DNA of 36,609 nucleotides from Candidatus Kryptoniota bacterium (GTDB lineage Bacteria > Bacteroidota > Ignavibacteria > Kryptoniales > JAKASW01): the NCBI GenBank assembly GCA_024641705.1, contig JAHECO010000038.1:1-36609 (forward strand), in the 5' to 3' direction. The notes under the pieces were generated by a model. The model saw only the letters and a program-made list of their open reading frames with translations, ran no database searches and was not told where the DNA came from. How positions within the stretch are numbered: the first letter of the stretch is position 1; each line of letters begins with the position of its first letter. The position numbers and the translations under genes are program-made. Of this stretch, positions 24,316-31,122 are shown in pieces.

Positions 24316-25647
24316 TCAGGACAATTTATGTTCTGCCAGAAAACCTTCCAAAATCTCTTTGAGGCCGGGCTTCGTTATCTCCGCGAGTTCGTAACGCACT
24401 CTTACCGAAGGTTTCTTGATCTTCACGACGCGCCTCAGGTCGATGGGCGTGCCGATGATAACCGTATCGCAATCGACCTTGTTGATGGTCGCCTCCAGGT
24501 CCTTCACCTGCTTGTTGCCATAGCCCATCGCGGGCAGGAGCGTGCCCGTCCCCGGATATTTCCTGAACGTTTCGGAGATCGAGTCGACAGCCCACTTCCT
24601 GGGATCGACAAGCTCGCTTGCGCCGAACTTCTGTGCGGCTATGACCCCCGCACCGTACGACATGCCGCCGTGCGTGAGCGTCGGTCCGTCCTCTACGACA
24701 AGCACTCTCTTTCCGCGGATCAACGACTCATCCTCCACCGTAACCGGCGATGCGCCTTCGATTATCTTCGCGCGCGGATTCACACTTGTGATATTCTTCC
24801 GCACGGTATCGACGTTTTCCCGCATCGCCGACTCGACCTTGTTTATCACTACGACGTCGGCAAGGAGGATGTTCGTCATGCCGGCATAGTACGATAGCTC
24901 GTGCCCCGGCCTGTGCGGGTCCGCAACCGTTATCGTCAGGTCGGGTTTGTAGAAGGAGGTATCGTTGTTCCCCCCGTCCCATACTATGACGTCGGCTTCC
25001 TTCTCGGCCTCGCGAAGGATCGCTTCGTAATCGACCCCGGCATAAATGATCGTGCCGTTGGTTATGTGCGGTTCATATTCTTCCATCTCCTCGATGGTGC
25101 ACTCAAACTTCTTCAGGTCCTCGATGCTTGCGTAGCGCTGCACCTTCTGCTTTACCAGGTCGCCGTACGGCATCGGGTGGCGTATCGCCACGACGCGGAG
25201 TCCCTTCTCGCGAAGTACGTTGCACACCTTCCGCGACGTCTGGCTCTTCCCGGACCCGGTCCTGACCGCGACCACTGCAATTACGGGGACGTTGCTCTTC
25301 AGCATCGTGTCTCTCTCCCCGAGGAGCTTGAAGTCCGCGCCGAGCGCGTTGACCTGAGCCGCCTTCGTCATGACGTAGTTGAACGACACGTCCGAGTAAG
25401 CAAACACAGCCTCATCGATTCCGTGTTCTTTTATGAGCTGAGCAAGCTCTGTCTCCGGATATATAGGTATTCCCTTCGGGTACAATGCACCGGAAAGTTC
25501 GGCCGGATACTTGCGGCCGTCGATGTTTGGGATTTGCGTCGCCGTGAAAGCGACCACCTCGTACTGCTCGTTGTTCCTGAAAACAGTATTGAAGTTGTGG
25601 AAGTCCCTGCCAGCCGCCCCTAAGATTAGTACTCTGGTCCGCTTCAT
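24316..25647 (-). CDS. COG2403 family P-loop protein (usually annotated cyclic 2,3-diphosphoglycerate synthetase)
   Basis: A 443-residue cytoplasmic protein. It opens with a Rossmann-like nucleotide-binding segment, VLILGAAGRDFHNFN (residues 6-20). The central P-loop domain has AVRTGSGKSQTSRKV (Walker A, Lys134-Ser135) and later VIVWDGGNNDTSFYKPDL and VVINKVES. The family name comes from the thermophilic archaeal enzyme that cyclises 2,3-diphosphoglycerate; bacterial members exist in organisms not known to make that compound, so the function here is open. It is the first gene of a run with OTC, carbamate kinase and an ATCase-like protein, which suggests a role in carbamoyl phosphate metabolism. 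The ATG has AAAGGGAA upstream. Confidence 0.8.
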   Translation of the reverse strand: MKRTRVLILGAAGRDFHNFNTVFRNNEQYEVVAFTATQIPNIDGRKYPAELSGALYPKGIPIYPETELAQLIKEHGIDEAVFAYSDVSFNYVMTKAAQVNALGADFKLLGERDTMLKSNVPVIAVVAVRTGSGKSQTSRKVCNVLREKGLRVVAIRHPMPYGDLVKQKVQRYASIEDLKKFECTIEEMEEYEPHITNGTIIYAGVDYEAILREAEKEADVIVWDGGNNDTSFYKPDLTITVADPHRPGHELSYYAGMTNILLADVVVINKVESAMRENVDTVRKNITSVNPRAKIIEGASPVTVEDESLIRGKRVLVVEDGPTLTHGGMSYGAGVIAAQKFGASELVDPRKWAVDSISETFRKYPGTGTLLPAMGYGNKQVKDLEATINKVDCDTVIIGTPIDLRRVVKIKKPSVRVRYELAEITKPGLKEILEGFLAEHKLS

Positions 25648-25710
25648 TCGTGTTCCCTTTCAATGTTTTTGAGAAGAGAATTGGGGAATTCAGGTAGTGC
25701 TTTGAAGACA

Positions 25711-25731
25711 GCTATCGGTTTAGCCGATAGC
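25711..25731. repeat. Perfect 8-bp inverted repeat (hairpin) at the edge of the A+T-rich segment
   Basis: GCTATCGG (25711-25718) pairs perfectly with CCGATAGC (25724-25731) across a 5-nt loop. It sits upstream of the COG2403 gene on the minus strand and just before the inserted segment on the plus strand. It could be an operator or terminator, or mark the junction of the acquired DNA. No T-run follows. Confidence 0.4.
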
Positions 25732-25739
25732 TAGTAATC

Positions 25740-25919
25740 ATGGCCGGTTACATAAACTGTTTGTTCATGCATACCTGTAAAATCTTAGGAGGTGGAGGCG
25801 AGAATTTCAAGGGAGGATCCGATGTGGCTGAGGATCCACCAGAGTCTGAGAGTAACACCAGCGATAGAAGCGAAGCTAACAAACAGGTTGTGGAGTTGGG
25901 AGGATTTACTAAATTATGA
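25740..25919 (+). CDS. Possible 59-residue hydrophilic protein of unknown function
   Basis: An open frame of 59 codons starts at ATG 25740 (a second ATG is at 25767) and ends at TGA 25917-25919. The product is Gly-rich, then Glu/Ser-rich: LGGGGENFKGGSDVAEDPP, then SESNTSDRSEANKQVVELGG. It has no hydrophobic segment and matches nothing I can name. No convincing ribosome binding site precedes either ATG. The purine-rich strand bias could mean a non-coding or mobile-element leader instead. It is included because it fills most of the 333-nt gap between the COG2403 gene and the nuclease-like gene. Confidence 0.22.
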   Translation: MAGYINCLFMHTCKILGGGGENFKGGSDVAEDPPESESNTSDRSEANKQVVELGGFTKL

Positions 25920-25980
25920 CGAGGAAAAAGTAGCAGTCTGAAAATAACATCGAGAACAATCGACAAGGAAACAGACTCAA

Positions 25981-26742
25981 TTGGATAAGCAAAAACAGGA
26001 AGAGCTGGGGTTTATTAACATCTTCAAGGGTGTTTGCGATTTCTTTCCGACTGGAGTAGTGGTGCCCCTCGCTGAACAGGAAGATCCCCCTGATTTTCTT
26101 GTTGAGAGTCCTAACGGCAAAATTGGAATTGAGGTGACGAGTCTTTTCAAATCCACGATCATGAAAGGACAAGAGGTGGAGCGAGAGTTGACCGTTACGA
26201 ACGCCGAACAGATTTATATCACCAAAGGCTATCCCTCAGTAGACGTGTCCGTATATTTCCGTGAAAGCTCAATCTTGACAAAGCGTGGGCGTGCGATATT
26301 GGCCGAGGAGATCGCGTCACTTGTCGCCAAAAACCTTCCACCATTTAATAGCTATATATCTTTTATGGACATATTGCCTTTAGCTTCTCTTTTACCTGAG
26401 AGCATAATAGATATTCGTGTTGCCCGCTTCTCATCGGTGGATGTAAACTGTTGGAGTGTGAGCGGCTTTGGTTGGACACAAACAGAGTTTGTCAACGAAC
26501 TTCAAGAGGCGCTGGAAAGAAAAAGCAAGAAGATACTTAAGGCAAAGACAATATGTAATCAGTATTGGTTGCTTTGTGTCGCCGAAGATATGGGCGACTC
26601 TTCTTTTCTTGATCCATCAGAAGAAACCAGTAGCCATCAATATTGCTCGCACTTTCATCGTGTGTTTTTTCTACGGATGAGTTCCCGCAAGTGGATTGAG
26701 CTAAATAATTCCCAACCTTCAAACCTTCCCATTTCAAAATAG
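25981..26742 (+). CDS. Putative PD-(D/E)XK nuclease-like protein, probably horizontally acquired
   Basis: A 253-residue soluble protein. The only recognisable feature is EQEDPPDFLVESPNGKIGIEVTSL split as PPDFLV (Asp38) and IGIEVT (Glu51-Val-Thr53), which fits the D...ExT/K core of restriction-endonuclease-like folds. The rest lacks known motifs; a Lys/Arg-rich helix lies near 175-190 and a His/Cys-containing stretch near 225. The start is TTG 25981, with AAGGAA 10 nt upstream and a stop in frame at 25945-25947. Codon use is visibly richer in A and T than the neighbours. It could be a defence-type nuclease or an inactive relative; I cannot name a family with certainty. Confidence 0.6.
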   Translation: MDKQKQEELGFINIFKGVCDFFPTGVVVPLAEQEDPPDFLVESPNGKIGIEVTSLFKSTIMKGQEVERELTVTNAEQIYITKGYPSVDVSVYFRESSILTKRGRAILAEEIASLVAKNLPPFNSYISFMDILPLASLLPESIIDIRVARFSSVDVNCWSVSGFGWTQTEFVNELQEALERKSKKILKAKTICNQYWLLCVAEDMGDSSFLDPSEETSSHQYCSHFHRVFFLRMSSRKWIELNNSQPSNLPISK

Positions 26743-26758
26743 CCCACTACCAGATTGT

Positions 26759-26780
26759 CAGCGGGAGAAGAACCCCGCTG
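26759..26780. terminator. Hairpin between convergent genes
   Basis: CAGCGGG (26759-26765) pairs perfectly with CCCGCTG (26774-26780) across an 8-nt loop. It lies between the stops of the nuclease-like gene (plus) and the DUF4380-like gene (minus), where a bidirectional terminator is expected. Neither side has a T-run. Confidence 0.4.
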
Positions 26781-26828
26781 GCAGCCTCCGATAAGGCCCC
26801 CCATATAGCGATTCTGCACGGCGAGAAT

Positions 26829-27752
26829 TCATTTCAGAAGATCCCTGGCAAACTCGACGAGTTCCTTGCTCCCGGCTTTGATCCTCAAGTTTCCGGGTAT
26901 GTTCGCGACTATCCACTCGACTTTCCATTCCGAACTCTCTCCAGGTTCAAGAGGCAGGTATCTCCCCTGGATTTCAAATTCCACGTAGTCCGCCATTGCA
27001 CTCACATAGACGACGATCCCACCCTCTCCCGGAGCCCGCTCGTGAGGCGTTACCACCGGAAATTTCTTCAGGAACAATCTCCCGTCAATCGCGTATCCCG
27101 CCCAGCCCTCGGTACCGTCTGCGGTGGTAAGCAGGTTCTCCGCCGGTCTTGACTTTGGATCCTCGTACCACGCTACACCATTGATCATCTGCACCTGCAC
27201 CGGGGCAAATGATTTCTTTCCCAATCGGTAGTTGCCTGCAGGAAAGAAGAGGAGCCCTCCCTTTCTGACTCTGGTTATCTCCCATGGTGCAACCTTCTTC
27301 CCGGAGGAGGAAACGTTGGATATTTCATAGACCAGGTCCATGCGGCTGCCTGTGCCCAGGTAAAATCTCTTCGTGAACTGGAAGCCAGTAACCGGATCTT
27401 TCCCGCTTATCAGTGTCAGCGTATCGCCGTCGACCTTCGCCTCATAGGGGCCGGCACTCAACACTGGCGGCGGCGGCCAGTTCCAGTCAGACTGCGGACT
27501 CGGCCAGAAAGTGGACCCGTAGAATTCGGCGTGCACGTTCCTGCCCGTCAGGAATTCATAGCCAGCAAACGAGAACGAGTCTATCGTTGCACCGGCACGA
27601 GGGTCTATCGCTATCCTGACCGGCCCCGCTGAAACTGTGTAATCTCCTCTATTCATCGAGACTACCGCAACTTTTGAGAGTTGGACCGGAGATTTTGATG
27701 CTAGCATCGAGCTCAGGCATACAGCCAATATCATGTCCAGACTGCGTATCAT
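26829..27752 (-). CDS. DUF4380-like secreted protein (galactose mutarotase-type fold)
   Basis: A 307-residue exported protein. The start is ATG 27752, 9 nt after GGAGGG; the open frame continues upstream but without protein-like character. A signal peptide covers about the first 20 residues (SLDMILAVCLSSMLASKS). The mature part contains IDPRAGATIDSFSFAGYEFL and GSTFWPSPQSDWNWPPPP, the marks of DUF4380, a family with an aldose-epimerase-like beta-sandwich. Function is unknown in the family; binding or turnover of a cell-surface or environmental sugar is the natural guess. A strong sigma70-like promoter precedes it. Confidence 0.78.
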   Translation of the reverse strand: MIRSLDMILAVCLSSMLASKSPVQLSKVAVVSMNRGDYTVSAGPVRIAIDPRAGATIDSFSFAGYEFLTGRNVHAEFYGSTFWPSPQSDWNWPPPPVLSAGPYEAKVDGDTLTLISGKDPVTGFQFTKRFYLGTGSRMDLVYEISNVSSSGKKVAPWEITRVRKGGLLFFPAGNYRLGKKSFAPVQVQMINGVAWYEDPKSRPAENLLTTADGTEGWAGYAIDGRLFLKKFPVVTPHERAPGEGGIVVYVSAMADYVEFEIQGRYLPLEPGESSEWKVEWIVANIPGNLRIKAGSKELVEFARDLLK

Positions 27753-27800
27753 TCGTTCTACCCTCCATGCAGACCAGGTCTCCTGACAATATGACGCCCT

Positions 27801-27829
27801 ATTATAATGAAGGCTTTCTAACTTACCAA
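27801..27829 (-). promoter_or_regulatory. Sigma70-like promoter for the DUF4380-like gene
   Basis: On the minus strand, TTGGTA (27824-27829) and a perfect TATAAT (27801-27806) are separated by 17 nt. The predicted start, near 27794, gives a leader of about 42 nt ending in a good GGAGGG ribosome binding site. Confidence 0.65.
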
Positions 27830-27863
27830 AAACGGGCCGGGTCCAAGCCGATACACCCGCAAT

Positions 27864-27892
27864 TTGTGTTTGCTTCGCACCACATCTATATT
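27864..27892 (+). promoter_or_regulatory. Sigma70-like promoter for the GNAT gene
   Basis: TTGTGT (27864-27869) and TATATT (27887-27892) with a 17-nt spacer, about 41 nt before the ATG at 27934. Together with the minus-strand promoter just upstream it forms a compact divergent promoter region. Confidence 0.5.
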
Positions 27893-27933
27893 TTCTGATA
27901 CAATTCCGAGACATTATCATCCGAAGGGTTACG

Positions 27934-28455
27934 ATGGAACAGAAGAAAGGTTCAGGCGAAAGCTTCTCAATCCGACCGGCGCGTGAGTCCGAATGCGATC
28001 TCATCCTTGGCTTTATACGCGAGCTGGCCGAGTACGAAAAACTCCTTCATGAAGTCGAAGCGACCGAGGAGATGATAAGGAGCAACATATTCGAGAAGCA
28101 TCTTGCGGAGGTCGTCTTCGCTGAGCTCGACGGGAGCCCCGTCGGCTTCGCCTTGTTTTTCCACAACTTCTCGACTTTCGTGGGCCGGCCCGGGATCTAC
28201 CTCGAAGACCTTTTCGTGAAGCCCGCTTTCCGCGGAAGAGGCTATGGGAAACAACTTCTTATTTACCTCGCGAAGCTGGCAAAGGAGCGCGGTTGCGGCC
28301 GATTCGAGTGGGCGGTGCTCAACTGGAATGAAGACGCTATTTCGTTTTACAGATCGCTCGGTGCACGACCGATGTTTAAGTGGACGGTATACAGGCTGGA
28401 CGGCCGCGAGCTTGACAAGGTGGCCGCACTTCCAGGCTTGAAGGGCGACAAATGA
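27934..28455 (+). CDS. GNAT family N-acetyltransferase (diamine/thialysine acetyltransferase-like)
   Basis: A 173-residue acetyl-CoA-dependent acetyltransferase. The acetyl-CoA pyrophosphate loop is RGRGYG (Arg100-Gly105), preceded by IYLEDLFVKPAFRG, which is characteristic of the spermidine/spermine or thialysine acetyltransferase branch (SAT1/SAT2-like). It also has ELAEYEKLLHEVEATEE near the N-terminus and WAVLNWNEDAISFYRSLGA near residue 130. The acceptor is probably a small amine, but this is inferred from family resemblance only. The ATG has AAGGG 6 nt upstream. Confidence 0.9.
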   Translation: MEQKKGSGESFSIRPARESECDLILGFIRELAEYEKLLHEVEATEEMIRSNIFEKHLAEVVFAELDGSPVGFALFFHNFSTFVGRPGIYLEDLFVKPAFRGRGYGKQLLIYLAKLAKERGCGRFEWAVLNWNEDAISFYRSLGARPMFKWTVYRLDGRELDKVAALPGLKGDK

Positions 28456-28485
28456 GCTAAGTGAAAAACAAAACGAGGTACAACG

Positions 28486-29589
28486 ATGCGCAACTGTTTC
28501 CGCTCTTCATATAGATATGTCTTGATGGCACTGGCCATCGTTACATTTCAGGGCGCTGCCACCGCTCAGACGACCGCTCAGAAGGATGAGTTCGTTTCCA
28601 CCATGGCTAAACTTGCCGAGTCCGCGGCAAAGGGATACGTCGCTCCCATCGTATCGGGCTTCGGCGCTGACCTGAATTCCGGGTGGATACACAGTGTACC
28701 CAATCCTGTGAAGGGATCGGTGGATCTTGAGTTCGGTATCGTGGGAATGGGGGCTTTCTTCTCAGCCTTCAGCAAGAGTTTCAGCAACGGCGGAACTTTC
28801 AAGTTCAACTACGACGAGGCGGATCTGTTGATCCCGAGGAGCTACACGGGAGCATTCCGAGATTCCATCAGGTCGGAAATCATGAAGTTGCCGTTCACAG
28901 TCACAATATCGGGACCGACCATAGTCGGTTCAAAAAATGACTCGGTGAGGATAGCATTTTCCGGCGGTACGGTGAAGGTAAACTACCAGGGCCTTTCAGA
29001 CAGCGTCGGACTGAACCCGCTCGTGATATCGACCGGTGTAACGGGGTTTCTTGAGAACGCAAAGGCCGTACCGATGGGAGCCTTTCAATTCTCGGCCGGT
29101 ACCCTCTTCGGAACGGCTGTCTCCTTCAGGTTCCTTCCGACTAGTAATCTGAACGGGAAACTGGGGAAAACGTCGTACGTGGGATTCGGTATTCAGCACA
29201 ATCCGATGGTCTGGTTCGGCAATTCGATCCCTGTGAATTTGTCCCTCGCTTTCTTCACGCAGACGCTCAAGATCGGAACGGTGTTCAAGAGCACCGCGAC
29301 CGATTTCGGAGTATACGCCAGCAAAAGGTTCGGCCCTGGTACGCTGAACGTCACCCCGTTTGCGGGGCTTTCGGTAGAGATCTCGAAGATGACTATTTCA
29401 TACGACTTCGAAACCACCGATCTCAGGAATCAACCCGTAACGATTCCTGTGTCCTTCACTTTGAAGGGGGAGAACACCGTCTGCCTGACACTTGGAGTCT
29501 CACTTAAACTCCTGTTGTTCAACATCAGTACCGAGTATGATATAGCCAAGTATAACTCTGCGAGCCTCGGCATAGGAATAATCATCTAG
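28486..29589 (+). CDS. Outer-membrane beta-barrel-type protein (DUF6588-like)
   Basis: A 367-residue exported protein with an N-terminal signal peptide (about residues 1-27, ending ATAQ). The body alternates hydrophobic and polar residues with many Gly and Phe (for example VGFGIQHNPMVWFG, LSLAFFTQTLKIGTVF) and ends in a terminal strand, SASLGIGIII. This fits an outer-membrane beta-barrel. The pattern resembles DUF6588 proteins of FCB bacteria; I am not certain of the family. It has no T9SS sorting domain. It begins 30 nt after the GNAT stop, with GAGGT 7 nt before the ATG, so cotranscription is possible. Confidence 0.75.
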   Translation: MRNCFRSSYRYVLMALAIVTFQGAATAQTTAQKDEFVSTMAKLAESAAKGYVAPIVSGFGADLNSGWIHSVPNPVKGSVDLEFGIVGMGAFFSAFSKSFSNGGTFKFNYDEADLLIPRSYTGAFRDSIRSEIMKLPFTVTISGPTIVGSKNDSVRIAFSGGTVKVNYQGLSDSVGLNPLVISTGVTGFLENAKAVPMGAFQFSAGTLFGTAVSFRFLPTSNLNGKLGKTSYVGFGIQHNPMVWFGNSIPVNLSLAFFTQTLKIGTVFKSTATDFGVYASKRFGPGTLNVTPFAGLSVEISKMTISYDFETTDLRNQPVTIPVSFTLKGENTVCLTLGVSLKLLLFNISTEYDIAKYNSASLGIGIII

Positions 29590-29625
29590 TTCGGGAACGC
29601 ATCACGGCAGCCGGCGGGCGCCAGC

Positions 29626-30000
29626 TCAAGCATCTTCGCCCAGAGTTTCCTTTTCCCGACCGTACCCTTCTTCGGTAAGCAGTAAACTGTGGAGCGTGTC
29701 GCAGACGTAGTTGGGGCAGAAGGCGCAACTCTCGATTTGTTTCGTGATGGCACACTTTCTTATCTCACAACCGCCGCAGGCGAAAAAGAGCTTGCCGTCA
29801 GCCGACCGGCACCCGTCACAATCATCGATCTGGCCTGCGGCGACATCCATTCCGTAGCGGGCTTTCAACGTCGCGGCTATCCCCTCGCGCATGTTCGCCT
29901 GTTTGTCCGGATCGGTCTCCCTGCCGGCGAGATATATCGGGCACGTCGCGCAATTAATTCCGCAGTAAGCAATCATTGAAGGTACTTTGATGTCATCCAT
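29626..30000 (-). CDS. DUF3795 domain protein (cysteine-rich, probably metal-binding)
   Basis: A 124-residue protein with about 12 cysteines in the DUF3795 pattern: YCGINCATCPIYLAG at the N-terminus, DDCDGCRSADGKLFFACGGC in the middle, then IRKCAITKQIESCAFCPNYVC. The spacing suggests zinc or iron-sulfur binding. The family is common in anaerobes and has no assigned function. I start at ATG 30000, which has AGGAGGTG 7 nt upstream; a further in-frame ATG at 30021 lies ahead of that site. Confidence 0.85.
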   Translation of the reverse strand: MDDIKVPSMIAYCGINCATCPIYLAGRETDPDKQANMREGIAATLKARYGMDVAAGQIDDCDGCRSADGKLFFACGGCEIRKCAITKQIESCAFCPNYVCDTLHSLLLTEEGYGREKETLGEDA

Positions 30001-30092
30001 ACAAGCCACCTCCTGTGCCATTTTTGCCGGAAGGTTCGGTATCGGTCAACGCCGACAAGTTCGGCAACCGAAACGGTGCCGCCGGCAGGCGT

Positions 30093-30467
30093 CTACCTGA
30101 TCCCGAACTTCTCCCGATTCTCGTCCGTATCGCTGAAGATCTTCCACTCCGCAACAAGGTCGTCCTCGATCTTCGCTACCCAGATCGCAGTATCATGAGT
30201 CTCTTTCTCATTCCAGTAGGCGTGACCGAGTATGATCACATTATCTTCCTTTGATTCGAGTCGGACGAAAGTGTTCCTGTATTCCGGAAACATCTTGAAA
30301 AACTCGTCCCAGCCGCGGGTCATCTTCTCTCGCGACCGCTCTGACTTTCCCTCCCTGTCGACAAAGAGATGATCTTCTGACATCAGGGCGGAAAGCGACG
30401 CGAGATCGTGCCGGGTGATGCACTCGTTGAACATAAGTGCAGTCAGTTTCGGATCCCGTGAATTCAA
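30093..30467 (-). CDS. SnoaL-like / NTF2-fold protein
   Basis: A 124-residue protein of the NTF2-like superfamily: a helix-rich start (LTALMFNECITRHDLASLSALM), then SEDHLFVDREG, MTRGWDEFFKMFPEYRNTF and a C-terminal beta-sheet with IWVAKIEDDLVAEWKIFSD. Such proteins are small hydrolases, isomerases or ligand binders; the sequence does not say which. The start is TTG 30467, with GGAGGT 9 nt upstream. It follows a small membrane-protein gene by 22 nt. Confidence 0.8.
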   Translation of the reverse strand: MNSRDPKLTALMFNECITRHDLASLSALMSEDHLFVDREGKSERSREKMTRGWDEFFKMFPEYRNTFVRLESKEDNVIILGHAYWNEKETHDTAIWVAKIEDDLVAEWKIFSDTDENREKFGIR

Positions 30468-30489
30468 ATCCGGTCAACCTCCGAGCTGT

Positions 30490-30816
30490 TCAGCTTGCAG
30501 GCGTGCGTTGCCTCGGTACAGCACTCCACACGGCAAGCACGGCCAGCACCGTTCCAATAATTACCGCCATTATGGTCCCCTGGAGGATATGCAGGAACGC
30601 CACGCTCCCAAGCCACAAACCACCGGCAACGATAAGTACGAGGAGCGCTCTCCGCGAGTCTCCGGGACTTTCGACGAGGGTCCACAGCCCCAGCACGAAA
30701 CAAATGATTCCCACGGCGAGATAGTTGACATCCGATTCCCCCGGTGTCGCCTTGAGAAGGCCGATTTCGAAGACCAGCCAGAGTGAGAGGAACAAAACGA
30801 GCCGGCTTTGCCACAT
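30490..30816 (-). CDS. Small four-helix membrane protein of unknown function
   Basis: A 108-residue protein with four hydrophobic segments (about residues 5-22, 30-47, 56-74, 78-97) and an Arg-rich C-terminal tail. No family is recognised. The ATG at 30816 has AAGGA 9 nt upstream. It is the first gene of a three-gene minus-strand group with the SnoaL-like and DUF3795 genes. Confidence 0.7.
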   Translation of the reverse strand: MWQSRLVLFLSLWLVFEIGLLKATPGESDVNYLAVGIICFVLGLWTLVESPGDSRRALLVLIVAGGLWLGSVAFLHILQGTIMAVIIGTVLAVLAVWSAVPRQRTPAS

Positions 30817-31122
30817 GGCGGGGTTTCCTTTTAGCAGGTGTTATTATGCCACGCGTTATGAAGAAGTCGTCTTATCTAAAGTATGCAGCCCACTGACGCC
30901 GAAAGTTATTTGTTCATTCGGTGAAGTGCAACCTTTCCACCGTCGAAACCGATAGTCGCAGTTTTGCCCTTGGTTTACCCCCCATCGCTCCCCGGCACTG
31001 CGCTTCAGGTCATCCCTCGCCTTTCAATTTGCAGCGATTGAGGAAGGAGGATATATTGACTCATCTTCAGAGTTCCATCATTTCATTCTTGTTTATTTAA
31101 ATAGTGCGCATTCTTTAATCCT
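30817..31122. other. Intergenic region between divergent genes, without a supported gene
   Basis: This 306-nt stretch separates the small membrane-protein gene (minus) from the GH2 gene (plus). I see no RNA gene. The one notable item is a strong AAGGAGG site at 31044-31050 followed by TTG at 31056, opening a 14-codon frame that stops at 31098-31100, 22 nt before the GH2 ATG. It could be a leader peptide or chance. A weak stem (30899-30903 with 30917-30921) is also present. Confidence 0.4.
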
